In this document: positions 18,497-26,893 of the stretch, piece after piece
Layout: each line of letters starts with the position of its first letter
How positions within the stretch are numbered: the first letter of the stretch is position 1
Made by a program: the position numbers and the translations under genes
DNA from: Streptomyces sp. 1-11
GTDB lineage: Bacteria; Actinomycetota; Actinomycetes; Streptomycetales; Streptomycetaceae
DNA: 64,000 nt
Direction of reading: 5' to 3'
Assembly: GCF_007176755.1 (NCBI RefSeq)
Contig: NZ_BJTV01000015.1
Span: 62,001-126,000 of the forward strand
Notes under the pieces: generated by a model
The model's database searches: none
Seen by the model: only the letters and a program-made list of their open reading frames with translations
Told to the model about the DNA's origin: nothing

Positions 18497-20715
18497 CCAC
18501 CGCCCAGGAAACCCGCGGCCGCAGACGGGCCGCCCCGCCCCGCAGGCCGGTCCCCAAGTCCCGTGGCGGCACGGTCCGCACCCCCACCGTGCTCCAGATG
18601 GAGGCCGTCGAGTGCGGGGCCGCCTCCCTCGCGATGGTGCTCGGCCACTACGGCCGGCACGTGCCGCTCGAGGAGCTGCGCATCGCCTGCGGCGTCTCCC
18701 GCGACGGCTCGCGCGCCAGCAACCTGCTGAAGGCCGCCCGCGGTTACGGACTGACCGCCAAGGGCATGCAGATGGACCTGGCCGCGCTGGCCGAGGTGAA
18801 GGCGCCGGCCGTCCTGTTCTGGGAGTTCAACCACTACGTCGTCTTCGACGGCGTGGGCCGCCGCTTCGGCCGCCGCGGGGTGTACGTCAACGACCCCGCC
18901 AAGGGCCGCCGGTTCGTGCCGATGGAGGAGTTCGACGGCGCCTTCACCGGGGTCGTCCTGGTGATGGAGCCGGGCGAGGACTTCACCAGGGGCGGCCGCC
19001 GGCCGGGCGTGCTCGGCGCGATGCCGGCCCGGCTGCGCGGCACCGCCGGCACCCTGCCGGCCGCCGTGCTGGCCAGCCTGCTGCTGGTGGCGGTGGGCGC
19101 GGCGGTGCCCGCGCTCAGCCGTACCTACATCGACATGTTCCTCATCGGCGGACAGACCTCGCTGCTCGGCGTGCTGTTCGCCTCGATGGCCACCTGCGTC
19201 GCGCTCACCCTGGTGCTGACCTGGCTCCAGCAGGCCAACCTGCTGCACGGCCGGATCATCTCCTCCACCCTCTCCAGCGCCCGCTTCCTGCGCCATCTGC
19301 TGCGGCTGCCGGTCACCTTCTTCTCCCAGCGCTCCCCCGCCGACCTGGTGCAGCGGCTGCAGTCCAACGACCAGGTGGCCGAGACCCTGGCCCGCGACCT
19401 CGCGGCGGCGGGCGTGGACGCCGTCGTGGTCGTGCTGTACGCCGTGCTGCTGTACACCTACGACCCGCAGCTGACGTTCGTCGGCATCGGCGTGGCCCTG
19501 CTGAACGTGGTGGCCATGCGCCTGGTGGTACGGCTGCGGGCGACCCGGACGGCGAAGCTGCGCGCGGACACCGCCCGGCTCACCAACACCTCGTACTCCG
19601 GGCTGCAGCTGATCGAGACCATGAAGGCGACCGGCGGCGAGGACGGCTACTTCCGCAAGTGGGCCGGGCAGCACGCCACCACGCTGGAGGAACAGCAGCG
19701 GCTCGGCGTGCCGAGCGCCTGGCTGGGCGTGGTCGCGCCGACGCTCGCCACGCTCAACAGCGCGCTGATCCTCTGGATCGGCGGGATGCGGGCCGTCGAG
19801 GGACACATCTCGGTCGGTCTGCTGGTCGCCTTCCAGGCGCTGGTCACCCGGTTCACCGCGCCGCTGACCCGGCTCAACGGCGTCGCGGGCCGCATCCAGG
19901 ACTTCGCCGCCGACGTGGCCCGGCTGAAGGACGTGGAGAACTTCCAGGCCGACCCGCTCTACGCGCGGACCGGTTCGGGCGACTCCACGCGCCGGCTGCA
20001 CGGGCACGTCGAGCTGGAGAACGTCACCTTCGGCTACAGCCCGCTCGACCAGCCGCTGCTGACCGGGTTCGACCTGACCGTGGGCCCCGGCCGGCAGGTG
20101 GCGCTGGTCGGCGGCTCGGGCAGCGGCAAGTCCACGGTGTCCCGGCTGATCTCGGGCCTGTACACGCCGTGGGACGGGGTGATCCGCATCGACGGCCGCC
20201 GGCTGGAGGACATCCCGCGCGGAGCGCTCGCCGCCTCGGTGTCCTTCGTCGACCAGGACGTGTTCCTGTTCGAGGGCTCGATCCGGGACAACGTGGCCCT
20301 GTGGGACCCGTCGATCCCCGACGAGGCGGTGGTGGAGGCGCTGAGGGACGCGGCCCTGTACGACGTGGTGACGCGCCGGCCCGGCGGGATCCACAGCATG
20401 GTCGAGCAGGACGGCCGGAACTTCTCCGGCGGCCAGCGGCAGCGCCTGGAGATCGCCCGGGCGCTGGTGCGCCGGCCGAGCATCCTGGTGCTGGACGAGG
20501 TGACCAGCGCGCTGGACGCGGAGACCGAGCTGGTCGTGATGGACAACCTGCGCCGGCGCGGCTGCGCCTGCGTGGTGATCGCGCACCGGCTGAGCACGGT
20601 CCGCGACAGCGACGAGATCGTCGTGCTGGAGCACGGCACGGTCGTGGAACGCGGGCGGCACGAGGAGCTGGTGGCGCGCGGCGGCGCGTACGCCGCGCTG
20701 GTCAGGGAGCGGTGA
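18493..20715 (+). CDS. C39-peptidase ABC exporter (NHLM ABC1 type): leader-cleaving peptide transporter
   Basis: 740 residues in the classic order: C39 cysteine peptidase 28-155, membrane domain about 180-460, nucleotide-binding domain 490-740. Catalytic residues are all present: Gln35 (oxyanion) and Cys41 in LQMEAVECGAAS, His114 in NHYVVF, Asp134 in VNDP. The ATPase has Walker A GGSGSGKST, signature FSGGQRQRLEIARAL, Walker B ILVLDEVTSALD and H-loop IAHRLS. It should cut the upstream peptide after its Gly-Gly and export the core using ATP. GTG start at 18493 overlaps the adaptor stop; the Arg/Pro-rich first 27 residues precede the peptidase. The second ABC gene begins one base after this stop. 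Confidence 0.95.
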   Translation: MTTAQETRGRRRAAPPRRPVPKSRGGTVRTPTVLQMEAVECGAASLAMVLGHYGRHVPLEELRIACGVSRDGSRASNLLKAARGYGLTAKGMQMDLAALAEVKAPAVLFWEFNHYVVFDGVGRRFGRRGVYVNDPAKGRRFVPMEEFDGAFTGVVLVMEPGEDFTRGGRRPGVLGAMPARLRGTAGTLPAAVLASLLLVAVGAAVPALSRTYIDMFLIGGQTSLLGVLFASMATCVALTLVLTWLQQANLLHGRIISSTLSSARFLRHLLRLPVTFFSQRSPADLVQRLQSNDQVAETLARDLAAAGVDAVVVVLYAVLLYTYDPQLTFVGIGVALLNVVAMRLVVRLRATRTAKLRADTARLTNTSYSGLQLIETMKATGGEDGYFRKWAGQHATTLEEQQRLGVPSAWLGVVAPTLATLNSALILWIGGMRAVEGHISVGLLVAFQALVTRFTAPLTRLNGVAGRIQDFAADVARLKDVENFQADPLYARTGSGDSTRRLHGHVELENVTFGYSPLDQPLLTGFDLTVGPGRQVALVGGSGSGKSTVSRLISGLYTPWDGVIRIDGRRLEDIPRGALAASVSFVDQDVFLFEGSIRDNVALWDPSIPDEAVVEALRDAALYDVVTRRPGGIHSMVEQDGRNFSGGQRQRLEIARALVRRPSILVLDEVTSALDAETELVVMDNLRRRGCACVVIAHRLSTVRDSDEIVVLEHGTVVERGRHEELVARGGAYAALVRER

Positions 20716-20716
20716 G

Positions 20717-23533
20717 ATGACGTCCGTGCACGAAGGCGACCTCGTCCTCGGCGCGCTCGGCTCGCTGGGCACGCGGGTCGACTGCGCCGGGTTCGGCCGC
20801 GTGGACCTGGAGGGGCCGCAGGTGCTGTGGCTCGTCGCGGCCGGCGCGCTCGACCTGTTCGCGGTGGACGCCGGCCAGCAGGGCCACTGGCACCACCTGG
20901 GCCGTCTGGAGGCGGGCGCCCTGCTGCTCGGCCCGGTCGCCGGCCCCCAGCACACGCTCGTGGCCCGCCCCGTGCGGGACTGCGTGCTGCACCGCGTGAA
21001 CCTGCGCGAGCTGCACCAGCCCGCGCACACCCAGACCTGGTCGTACGACGAGTACGGCAACCCGCAGTACGTGCCGCCGACGACCAGCCCGCTGGAGTAC
21101 GCCGTCGCGCTCGGCGTCGGCCGCGGCCTGTCCGTCCTCTTCCAGGCGCCGATGGCCGAGGAACGGGCCGCCGCGCCCGCGGACGACGACGTGTTCTGGA
21201 TGCAGGTGCCGCCGGGCAGCGTGCAGTACGGCTCGCTGTACGGCGCCGAGGCCGCCGCCGACCTGCTGATGGACCCCGCGCTGTGGCAGAGCATGGTCGA
21301 CCAGCAGTACCGGCTGCTGACCGCGCTCGACCGGTGGATCGAGCAGCTGGAGCGCACCCACGAGACGCGCACGGCGGCCGGGATCAAGGCCGGTGAGGCG
21401 GTCCGCGCCCAGGCCGACCGGACGCTGCTGGCGTCCATCGGCAGGCGCTCGGCCCGCCCCGCGACGGCCGCCGACGCCGACGCCGGTTACGCGGCCTGCA
21501 AGCTGGTCGCCGAGGCGGCCGGCATCGAGCTGGCCGCGCCCGCGCAGAGCGGCACCGAGAGCGAACGCCTCGACCCGGTCGAACGGGTGGCGCTCGCGTC
21601 CCGGGTGCGCACCCGCGCGGTCCGCCTGGACGGCCGCTGGTGGCGGGAGAACGTGGGCCCGCTGGTGGGGCACCGGGCGCTGTCCGGGGCGCCGGTGGCG
21701 CTGCTGTGGCGGCGCGGCGGCTATGTGGCCGTGCACCCGGGGACCGGGCGCGAGACGCCGGTCGAGAAGGCGAACGCCGGGGAGTTCGAGCCGCGCGCGG
21801 TGATGTTCTACCGGCCGCTGCCCGAGCGGCGGCTCGGGCCGCTCGGACTGCTGCGGTTCAGCCTGCGCGGCACCCGCGGCGACTTCGGCAGCCTGATGCT
21901 CGCCGGGCTGGTGACGGTGGCCATCGGCGCGCTGGTGCCGATCGCCACCGGCAAGGTGCTCGGCGAGTACGTGCCGAAGGCGCAGACGGGCCTGATCGTC
22001 CAGGTGTGCCTGGCGGTGATGGTGAGCGGGGTGGTGTCGGCCGCGTTCACCCTGCTGGAGAACCTGACCATGCTGCGTCTGGAGGGCCGTATCGAGGCGG
22101 CGCTGCAACCGGCCGTCTGGGACCGGCTGCTGCGGCTTCCCACCCGGTTCTTCACCCAGCGCTCCACCGGCGAACTCGCCAGTGCCGCCATGGGCGTCAG
22201 CGCCATCCGGCGGCTGCTGGCCGGTACCGGACCGGTGGTCGCGCAGTCGGTGACGGTGGGCGCGATGAACCTGGGCCTGCTGTTCTGGTTCAGCGTCCCG
22301 ATGGCCATGGCGGCGATCGGCATGCTCGTCGTCATCGCGGCGGTGTTCCTCGGGCTCGGCCTGTGGCAGGTGCGCTGGCAGCGGCGGCTCGTGGTGCTCG
22401 GCAACAAGCTGAACAACCAGGCCTTCCAGACCCTGCGGGGCCTGCCCAAGCTGCGCGTGGCGGCGGCGGAGAACTACGCCTACGCCGCCTGGGCACGCCA
22501 GTTCGCACGCAGCCGGGAACTCCAGCAGAAGGTGGGCCGGATCAAGAACCTCACCTCGGTGCTGGGCGCGGTCTACCTGCCGGTGTGCACCCTGCTGATG
22601 TTCATGCTGCTTGCGGGGCCCGCCAGGGGCGCGATGTCGGCGGCGGCGTTCCTCACCTTCAACACCTCGGTGACGATGGTGCTGACCTCGGTCACCCAGC
22701 TCACCGGTTCCTTCGTCTCGGCGGTGGCGGCGCTGCCGCTGTTCGAGGAGATCAGGCCGGTCCTGGACGCCACGCCCGAGGTGCGCACCGCGAGCACCCG
22801 CCCCGGACCGCTCTCGGGCGCCGTCGAGGCCCGCCGGCTGTCGTTCCGGTACGCCGACGACGGGCCGCTCGTCCTGGACGACGTCTCCTTCGCCGTCCGC
22901 CCGGGCGAGTTCGTGGCGATCGTCGGCCCGAGCGGCTGCGGCAAGTCCACGCTGCTGCGGCTGCTCATCGGCTTCGACCGTCCGGTCTCCGGCAGCGTCC
23001 TGTACGACGGACAGGACCTGGCCGCCCTCGACCAGTCGGCGGTGCGCCGCCAGTGCGGCGTGGTGCTCCAGCACGCGCAGCCGTTCACCGGTTCCATCCT
23101 GGACGTCATCTGCGGCACCGAGCCGTACACGCCGGAGGAGGCGATGGCCGCCGCCGAGCTGGCGGGCCTGGCGGAGGACATCCGGCGGATGCCGATGGGT
23201 CTGCACACGATCGTGGCCGGCAACGGCGCGATCTCCGGTGGCCAGCGGCAGCGGCTGATGATCGCCCAGGCGCTGATCCGGCGGCCGCGCATCCTGTTCT
23301 TCGACGAGGCGACCAGCGCCCTGGACAACGACACCCAGCGCACGGTCATCGACAGCACCCGCAAGCTGAACGCCACCCGGATCGTCATCGCGCACCGCCT
23401 GTCGACGGTGCTGGACGCGGACCGGGTGATCGTGATGGAGGACGGCCGGGTGATCCAGCAGGGTCCGCCCGCCGAGCTGCTCGCCGACACCGGGGGCAGG
23501 CTGCACGAACTGGTGCGCAGGCAGCTCGCGTAG
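20717..23533 (+). CDS. NHLM ABC2-type ABC transporter with cyclic-nucleotide-binding-like N-terminus
   Basis: 938 residues. The N-terminal part (about 1-130) looks like a cupin/cyclic-nucleotide-binding-type barrel and is followed by an extra domain of about 230 residues; neither is a C39 peptidase. The membrane domain covers about 380-670. The ATPase domain has Walker A GPSGCGKST near 737, Q-loop VVLQHAQPFTGS, signature ISGGQRQRLMIAQAL and Walker B ILFFDEATSALD. In NHLM-type peptide export loci this protein accompanies the peptidase-ABC and adaptor; it probably forms a heterodimer with the 18493-20715 product. ATG start, one base after the previous stop. The function of the long N-terminal region is not established and could be regulatory. 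Confidence 0.92.
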   Translation: MTSVHEGDLVLGALGSLGTRVDCAGFGRVDLEGPQVLWLVAAGALDLFAVDAGQQGHWHHLGRLEAGALLLGPVAGPQHTLVARPVRDCVLHRVNLRELHQPAHTQTWSYDEYGNPQYVPPTTSPLEYAVALGVGRGLSVLFQAPMAEERAAAPADDDVFWMQVPPGSVQYGSLYGAEAAADLLMDPALWQSMVDQQYRLLTALDRWIEQLERTHETRTAAGIKAGEAVRAQADRTLLASIGRRSARPATAADADAGYAACKLVAEAAGIELAAPAQSGTESERLDPVERVALASRVRTRAVRLDGRWWRENVGPLVGHRALSGAPVALLWRRGGYVAVHPGTGRETPVEKANAGEFEPRAVMFYRPLPERRLGPLGLLRFSLRGTRGDFGSLMLAGLVTVAIGALVPIATGKVLGEYVPKAQTGLIVQVCLAVMVSGVVSAAFTLLENLTMLRLEGRIEAALQPAVWDRLLRLPTRFFTQRSTGELASAAMGVSAIRRLLAGTGPVVAQSVTVGAMNLGLLFWFSVPMAMAAIGMLVVIAAVFLGLGLWQVRWQRRLVVLGNKLNNQAFQTLRGLPKLRVAAAENYAYAAWARQFARSRELQQKVGRIKNLTSVLGAVYLPVCTLLMFMLLAGPARGAMSAAAFLTFNTSVTMVLTSVTQLTGSFVSAVAALPLFEEIRPVLDATPEVRTASTRPGPLSGAVEARRLSFRYADDGPLVLDDVSFAVRPGEFVAIVGPSGCGKSTLLRLLIGFDRPVSGSVLYDGQDLAALDQSAVRRQCGVVLQHAQPFTGSILDVICGTEPYTPEEAMAAAELAGLAEDIRRMPMGLHTIVAGNGAISGGQRQRLMIAQALIRRPRILFFDEATSALDNDTQRTVIDSTRKLNATRIVIAHRLSTVLDADRVIVMEDGRVIQQGPPAELLADTGGRLHELVRRQLA

Positions 23534-23559
23534 GCGAGGACCGGACCCGGGCCGGGCGG

Positions 23560-24087
23560 TCAGTCCAGGCCCGGCACCGGTGCGCCCGAGGGCGCTCCCG
23601 CCGCGAGGTGGGCGTCGTAGAACTCCCGCCAGGCCGCGCCCGCTCCGGCGTGCGGTCCGCCGGAGTGCTCGCCGCGCGCCCTGGCGTCCAGGGCGGCCAG
23701 GCACACCTCCCAGCCGGCGGCGTTGCGGGCGGCGGCGTTCTCGTCGGCCAGCACGTCGGTGAGCGTCAGCCGGGTGCGCCGGCCGTCCTCCGCCTCCAGG
23801 CCGAAGCGGAGTTCGTCGCCGCCCCACTCGAAGGAGAGGTGGCGGGGCGGGTCGGCGGCGAGCACCGTGCCGGTCGACTCCGGCATGTTCGGGTCGCCGC
23901 TGAAGGTGATGGCGCCGCCGGGGCGCAGGTCCATCTCGGCGCGCGAGGGGAACCAGCAGGCCAGCTCGCCCGGGTCGGTCACCAGCCTCCAGACCCGGTC
24001 CTGGGGCAGGTCGTAGGTCCGGGTGAAGCGGACGGCCGGGCGGCCGTCGTCCAGGGTCAGGAAGGTGCCGGTGACGTCGGCTGGCAT
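23560..24087 (-). CDS. SRPBCC/AHSA1-family protein
   Basis: 175 residues with the START-like fold of the AHSA1 group: VRFTRTYDLPQDRVWRLVTD at the front, then PGELACWFPS, RPGGAITF and HLSFEWG, and a C-terminal helix with GWEVCLAAL. These cytoplasmic proteins bind hydrophobic ligands or assist other proteins; no catalytic residue can be named. ATG at 24087 with GGAGGA nine bases upstream was preferred over starts further out that add basic low-complexity sequence. It converges on the ABC2 gene with only 26 bases between stops, so the two are separate units. It is divergent from the next small gene. Confidence 0.85.
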   Translation of the reverse strand: MPADVTGTFLTLDDGRPAVRFTRTYDLPQDRVWRLVTDPGELACWFPSRAEMDLRPGGAITFSGDPNMPESTGTVLAADPPRHLSFEWGGDELRFGLEAEDGRRTRLTLTDVLADENAAARNAAGWEVCLAALDARARGEHSGGPHAGAGAAWREFYDAHLAAGAPSGAPVPGLD

Positions 24088-24268
24088 GGTGATCGGTCCT
24101 CCGCGGTGCGGGCCCCCTCGGCGTGTCGAGGCTACCCGCCCACTCCCCTGCGCGTCCGCACGCCGGGCCCGTGACGCGTCCACCTTCCCGGACCCGTGCG
24201 GGGGCGCTTGAGACCGCGCCGGCGGGTAACCCGTAGTGGATCAAGACCAGCCGACGGAAGGACACGCC

Positions 24269-24436
24269 ATGCCGGGCGGGAACGACCAGGGGAAGCGGCC
24301 CGATACGGCCCTGGGGGAAGTGCTGCACGAGGCGGAGGAGGCCGAGACGCACGGCGAGGACGAGCGGAAGCGGGGCGAGGCGGCGGACGCCATCACCCCG
24401 AACACCGGAGCGCAGGAGCAGTCCGAGGGGGACTGA
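24269..24436 (+). CDS. Small hydrophilic acidic protein, unknown
   Basis: 55 residues, rich in Glu, Asp, Arg and Gln (LHEAEEAETHGEDERKRGEA), without cysteines or a membrane segment, probably disordered. ATG follows GGAAGGA at six bases, a good ribosome-binding site, so I think it is real. Similar short acidic proteins are common in Streptomyces but have no known role. It ends five bases before the end of the flavodoxin pseudogene on the other strand. Confidence 0.65.
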   Translation: MPGGNDQGKRPDTALGEVLHEAEEAETHGEDERKRGEAADAITPNTGAQEQSEGD

Positions 24437-24441
24437 ACGCC

Positions 24442-24773
24442 CTACCGCTGTTCCGGCGGGGCGCCCACCGGGTGCCCCGCCGGCGCGCGGGCGACCGCGT
24501 GCGGGTTGGCGGCCGTGGCGCGGCCGGTCCTGTGCGACCACTCGCGGCCGCGTTCCCCCTTCAGGTAATCGGGACCCGGTCCGGGGCCGAGGTGCCAGTA
24601 CGTCCAGGCCTGGCCGGGGGTCGTGCAGCCGATGTCGGCGAGGGCGCCGGAGATCTCGCCGATCACATGGTGCGCCCGTCCTCGTCACCGGTGACGACCA
24701 CGCCGGCGAGCGCCTCGGTGCCGGAGGCGTCGGGCGACCGTTCGAGAGTGCGGTTGATCACTAGTGCTTTCAT
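24442..24773 (-). pseudogene. Flavodoxin / NAD(P)H-dependent FMN reductase family remnant (internal deletion plus frameshift)
   Basis: The start ATG at 24773 opens with MKALVINRTLERSPDASGTEALAG, matched in two pieces: MKALVINRTL and SPDASGTEALAG are the family N-terminus. It runs directly into VVVTGDEDG, normally found some 80-90 residues later, so the flavin-binding middle is missing. After DEDG the frame breaks: the family sequence would read GAHHVIGEISGALADIG, and restoring one G at about 24676 gives exactly that. The tail then continues in the other frame (ADIGCTTPGQAWTYW, GREWSHRTGR) to a stop at 24442. Two lesions make it non-functional. The 22-base gap to the divergent gene at 24796 suggests both once shared a promoter region. 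Confidence 0.85.
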
Positions 24774-24795
24774 CGCGGCCGGGTACCCGGCCGCA

Positions 24796-25809
24796 ATGAA
24801 CCACCACCTGCGAGGACCCGAGCTGCCCGCGCCGCGCGGGCCCCTGTCCACCGCCGTCACCGCGTACCTGCGCGGCGCCGGCCCGCTGCCCGCCACCTCC
24901 GGCGCCCGGGCCGCCGACCCCTACGGCGACGACCTCCAGCTCGCCCTGTACGTCTGCTACGAGCTGCACTACCGCGGCTTCGCCGGGGTCCGTCCGGAGC
25001 TCGAGTGGGACCCGGGGCTGCTCGCGCTGCGGGGTGCGCTGGAGGACCGCTTCCTGTCCGCGCTGCGCACCGACACACCCGTGCACGACAGCCTCGACGA
25101 GGCCCTGGCCGCCCTGCTGGTCGAACCGGCCGAGGGCACGGGCGTCACGCACTTCCTGTGCGAGGAGGGCGAGCTGTGGCACCTGCGCGAGTACGCGGCG
25201 CAGCGCTCCCTCTACCACCTGAAGGAGGCCGACCCGCACGCCTGGGTGCTGCCCCGGCTGTGGGGCCGGGCGAAGGCGGCGATGGCGGCGGTGGAGTTCG
25301 ACGAGTTCGGCGGCGGCCGGGCCGAGCGGGTGCACGCCCGGCTGTTCGCGGACCTGATGACGGACCTGGGCCTGGACACCGGGTACGGACGCCACCTGGA
25401 CGCGGCCTGCGCCGAGATGCTCACCGTCGTCAACCTGATGTCGCTGTTCGGGCTGCACCGGCGGCTGCGCGGGGCCCTGGTGGGGCACTTCGCGGACGTG
25501 GAGATCACCTCCTCGCCCGGTTCGCGCCGGCTGGCCGAGGCGATGCGCCGCACCGGCGCGGGGCCGGCCGCGGAGTTCTTCTACGACGAGCACGTGGAGG
25601 CGGACGCGGTGCACGAGCAGGTCGTCCGGCACGACGTGATCGGCGGGCTGCTGGCCGAGGAGCCGGAACTGGCGGACGACGTCGCCTTCGGCGTCGACGC
25701 CACCGAGTTCGTCGAGGAGCGGCTGGCGCGACGGCTGCTCGGCGAGTGGCGTGCGGGGCGGTCGTCGCTGCGTGCTCCCTTTGCCCGGGAACTCGCTCAT
25801 ACATCCTGA
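24796..25809 (+). CDS. Iron-containing redox enzyme family protein (heme-oxygenase-like fold)
   Basis: 337 residues, all-helical in appearance. It matches the iron-containing redox / heme-oxygenase-like oxidase group common in actinobacteria. Candidate metal ligands are in YELHYRG, LKEADPHAW, VEFDEFGGG and FYDEHVEADAVHEQVV (acidic residues and spaced histidines). Members of this superfamily carry out di-iron or heme-type oxidations; the substrate here is unknown. The ATG at 24796 has no clear ribosome-binding site and lies 22 bases from the divergent pseudogene, so the start is the weakest point. A methyltransferase follows after 22 bases and a CDGSH protein overlaps that, forming a three-gene operon. 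Confidence 0.8.
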   Translation: MNHHLRGPELPAPRGPLSTAVTAYLRGAGPLPATSGARAADPYGDDLQLALYVCYELHYRGFAGVRPELEWDPGLLALRGALEDRFLSALRTDTPVHDSLDEALAALLVEPAEGTGVTHFLCEEGELWHLREYAAQRSLYHLKEADPHAWVLPRLWGRAKAAMAAVEFDEFGGGRAERVHARLFADLMTDLGLDTGYGRHLDAACAEMLTVVNLMSLFGLHRRLRGALVGHFADVEITSSPGSRRLAEAMRRTGAGPAAEFFYDEHVEADAVHEQVVRHDVIGGLLAEEPELADDVAFGVDATEFVEERLARRLLGEWRAGRSSLRAPFARELAHTS

Positions 25810-25831
25810 TCGCACGGGTACCCGGCGCCCC

Positions 25832-26485
25832 GTGACAGCATGGGTACTTCCGGGCGTCTACGCCCCTCAGGACGACACGGCCTTGCTGGCCGAGGCTCTG
25901 GACGAAGAGGCGCCGGCGCCGGGCGCGCGGGTGCTGGACGTCGGCACCGGAAGCGGTGCGCTGGCCCTGGCGGCCGCCCGGCACGGCGCCGAGGTGACCG
26001 CGGTGGACGTGTCCCGGCGGGCGGTGTGGACGGCGCGGCTGAACGCGCGGCTCAACCGTCTGCCGGTGCGGATCCGGCGCGGCAACCTCTTCGGCCCGGT
26101 CCGCGACGGGACGTACGACCTGATCCTGGCCAACCCGCCCTACGTGCCGGTGCCCGAGAGCGGGCGCGAGCCGCGCGGCCGGTCGCGGGCCTGGGACGCG
26201 GGGCGCGACGGGCGGCTGCTGCTGGACCGGATCTGCCGGGACGCCCCCGCGCTGCTGCGGCCCGAGGGGGTGCTGCTGCTGGTGCATTCGGCGCTGAGCG
26301 GCCCCGAGCGGACCCTGGAGCTGCTGCGCGCGGCGGGTCTGAAGGCCACGGTGGTCCGGCGGCGCTGGATCACCCTCGGTCCCGTGCTGCGTTCCCGGGA
26401 GGACTGGCTGCGCCGCAGCGGTCTGCTCGCGGCCGCCGAGGACAAGGAGGAGCTGGTGGTGATCCGTGCCGAACGAGCCTGCTGA
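25832..26485 (+). CDS. SAM-dependent methyltransferase, HemK/N6-type with NPPY motif
   Basis: 217 residues. Rossmann motif VLDVGTGSGALALAAA (motif I), VTAVDVS (motif II) and LILANPPYVPVP with the NPPY signature of amino-group methyltransferases acting on planar nitrogens (glutamine or adenine). It is not PrmC itself by length: the usual N-terminal helical domain is missing, so this is a short stand-alone catalytic domain. The GTG at 25832 opens VTAWVLPGVYAPQDD, the conserved beginning of this subgroup. The target is unknown. It lies 22 bases after the redox enzyme gene and overlaps the CDGSH gene by 20 bases, so the three are probably co-expressed. Confidence 0.85.
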   Translation: MTAWVLPGVYAPQDDTALLAEALDEEAPAPGARVLDVGTGSGALALAAARHGAEVTAVDVSRRAVWTARLNARLNRLPVRIRRGNLFGPVRDGTYDLILANPPYVPVPESGREPRGRSRAWDAGRDGRLLLDRICRDAPALLRPEGVLLLVHSALSGPERTLELLRAAGLKATVVRRRWITLGPVLRSREDWLRRSGLLAAAEDKEELVVIRAERAC

Positions 26486-26663
26486 ACAGCCCCGCCGCAT
26501 CCGGATGCAGCGGCGCGGGCCGCTGCTGATGGAAGGGCCGGTGGAGGTCGAACTGGAGGACGGCACCACGGTGTCCTCCGACCGCTTCCGGGTGGCCCTG
26601 TGCACCTGCCGGCGCAGTCGCCGCTACCCCTGGTGCGACACCAGTCACCGGCGCAAGGCCTGA
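26466..26663 (+). CDS. CDGSH iron-sulfur domain protein
   Basis: 65 residues. C-terminal motif CTCRRSRRYPWCDTSH fits CxCxxSxxxPxCDxxH, the CDGSH signature binding a redox-active [2Fe-2S] cluster by three Cys and one His. GTG start inside the methyltransferase gene (20-base overlap, other frame). It likely passes electrons or clusters to the heme-oxygenase-like enzyme two genes upstream; that link is inferred from operon structure. Confidence 0.88.
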   Translation: MPNEPAEQPRRIRMQRRGPLLMEGPVEVELEDGTTVSSDRFRVALCTCRRSRRYPWCDTSHRRKA

Positions 26664-26713
26664 CGTCCAATCTTCAGTTGAAACCGGTTGTTTTTCGATA
26701 CCGGTGGTTTTTC

Positions 26714-26759
26714 GCCGCTCCCCGGAGAGGCCCCCCACGGGCCTGTTCCGGGGAGCGGC
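26714..26759. terminator. Bidirectional hairpin terminator
   Basis: Perfect 13-bp outer stem GCCGCTCCCCGGA / TCCGGGGAGCGGC with a further AGGCCC/GGGCCT inner stem. It lies between the CDGSH gene and the convergent SSI gene. TTTTTCG stretches on its left side fit termination of the minus-strand transcript. Confidence 0.85.
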
Positions 26760-26893
26760 TGTGTGCCCGGGAGTCCGCGGGCGGCCCCACTCCGCCCGTC
26801 GGTCCCGGCGCGAGATCGCAGGTTCCCGCTCCAGGGGCCGCACTCCCCAGTTGCGAGCCTGATCCGGCGTCGCGGGAACCGTACGATCCCGGT

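Noticed and set aside
18415..21438. About 1,000-codon minus-strand frame opposite the ABC genes
   Set aside because: Shadow of the two ABC transporters, whose Walker and C39 motifs are in the plus-strand frames.
20702..24688. 1,328-codon minus-strand frame spanning ABC2 and beyond
   Set aside because: Antisense to ABC2 and passes through SRPBCC and small genes in a wrong frame; composition is non-coding.
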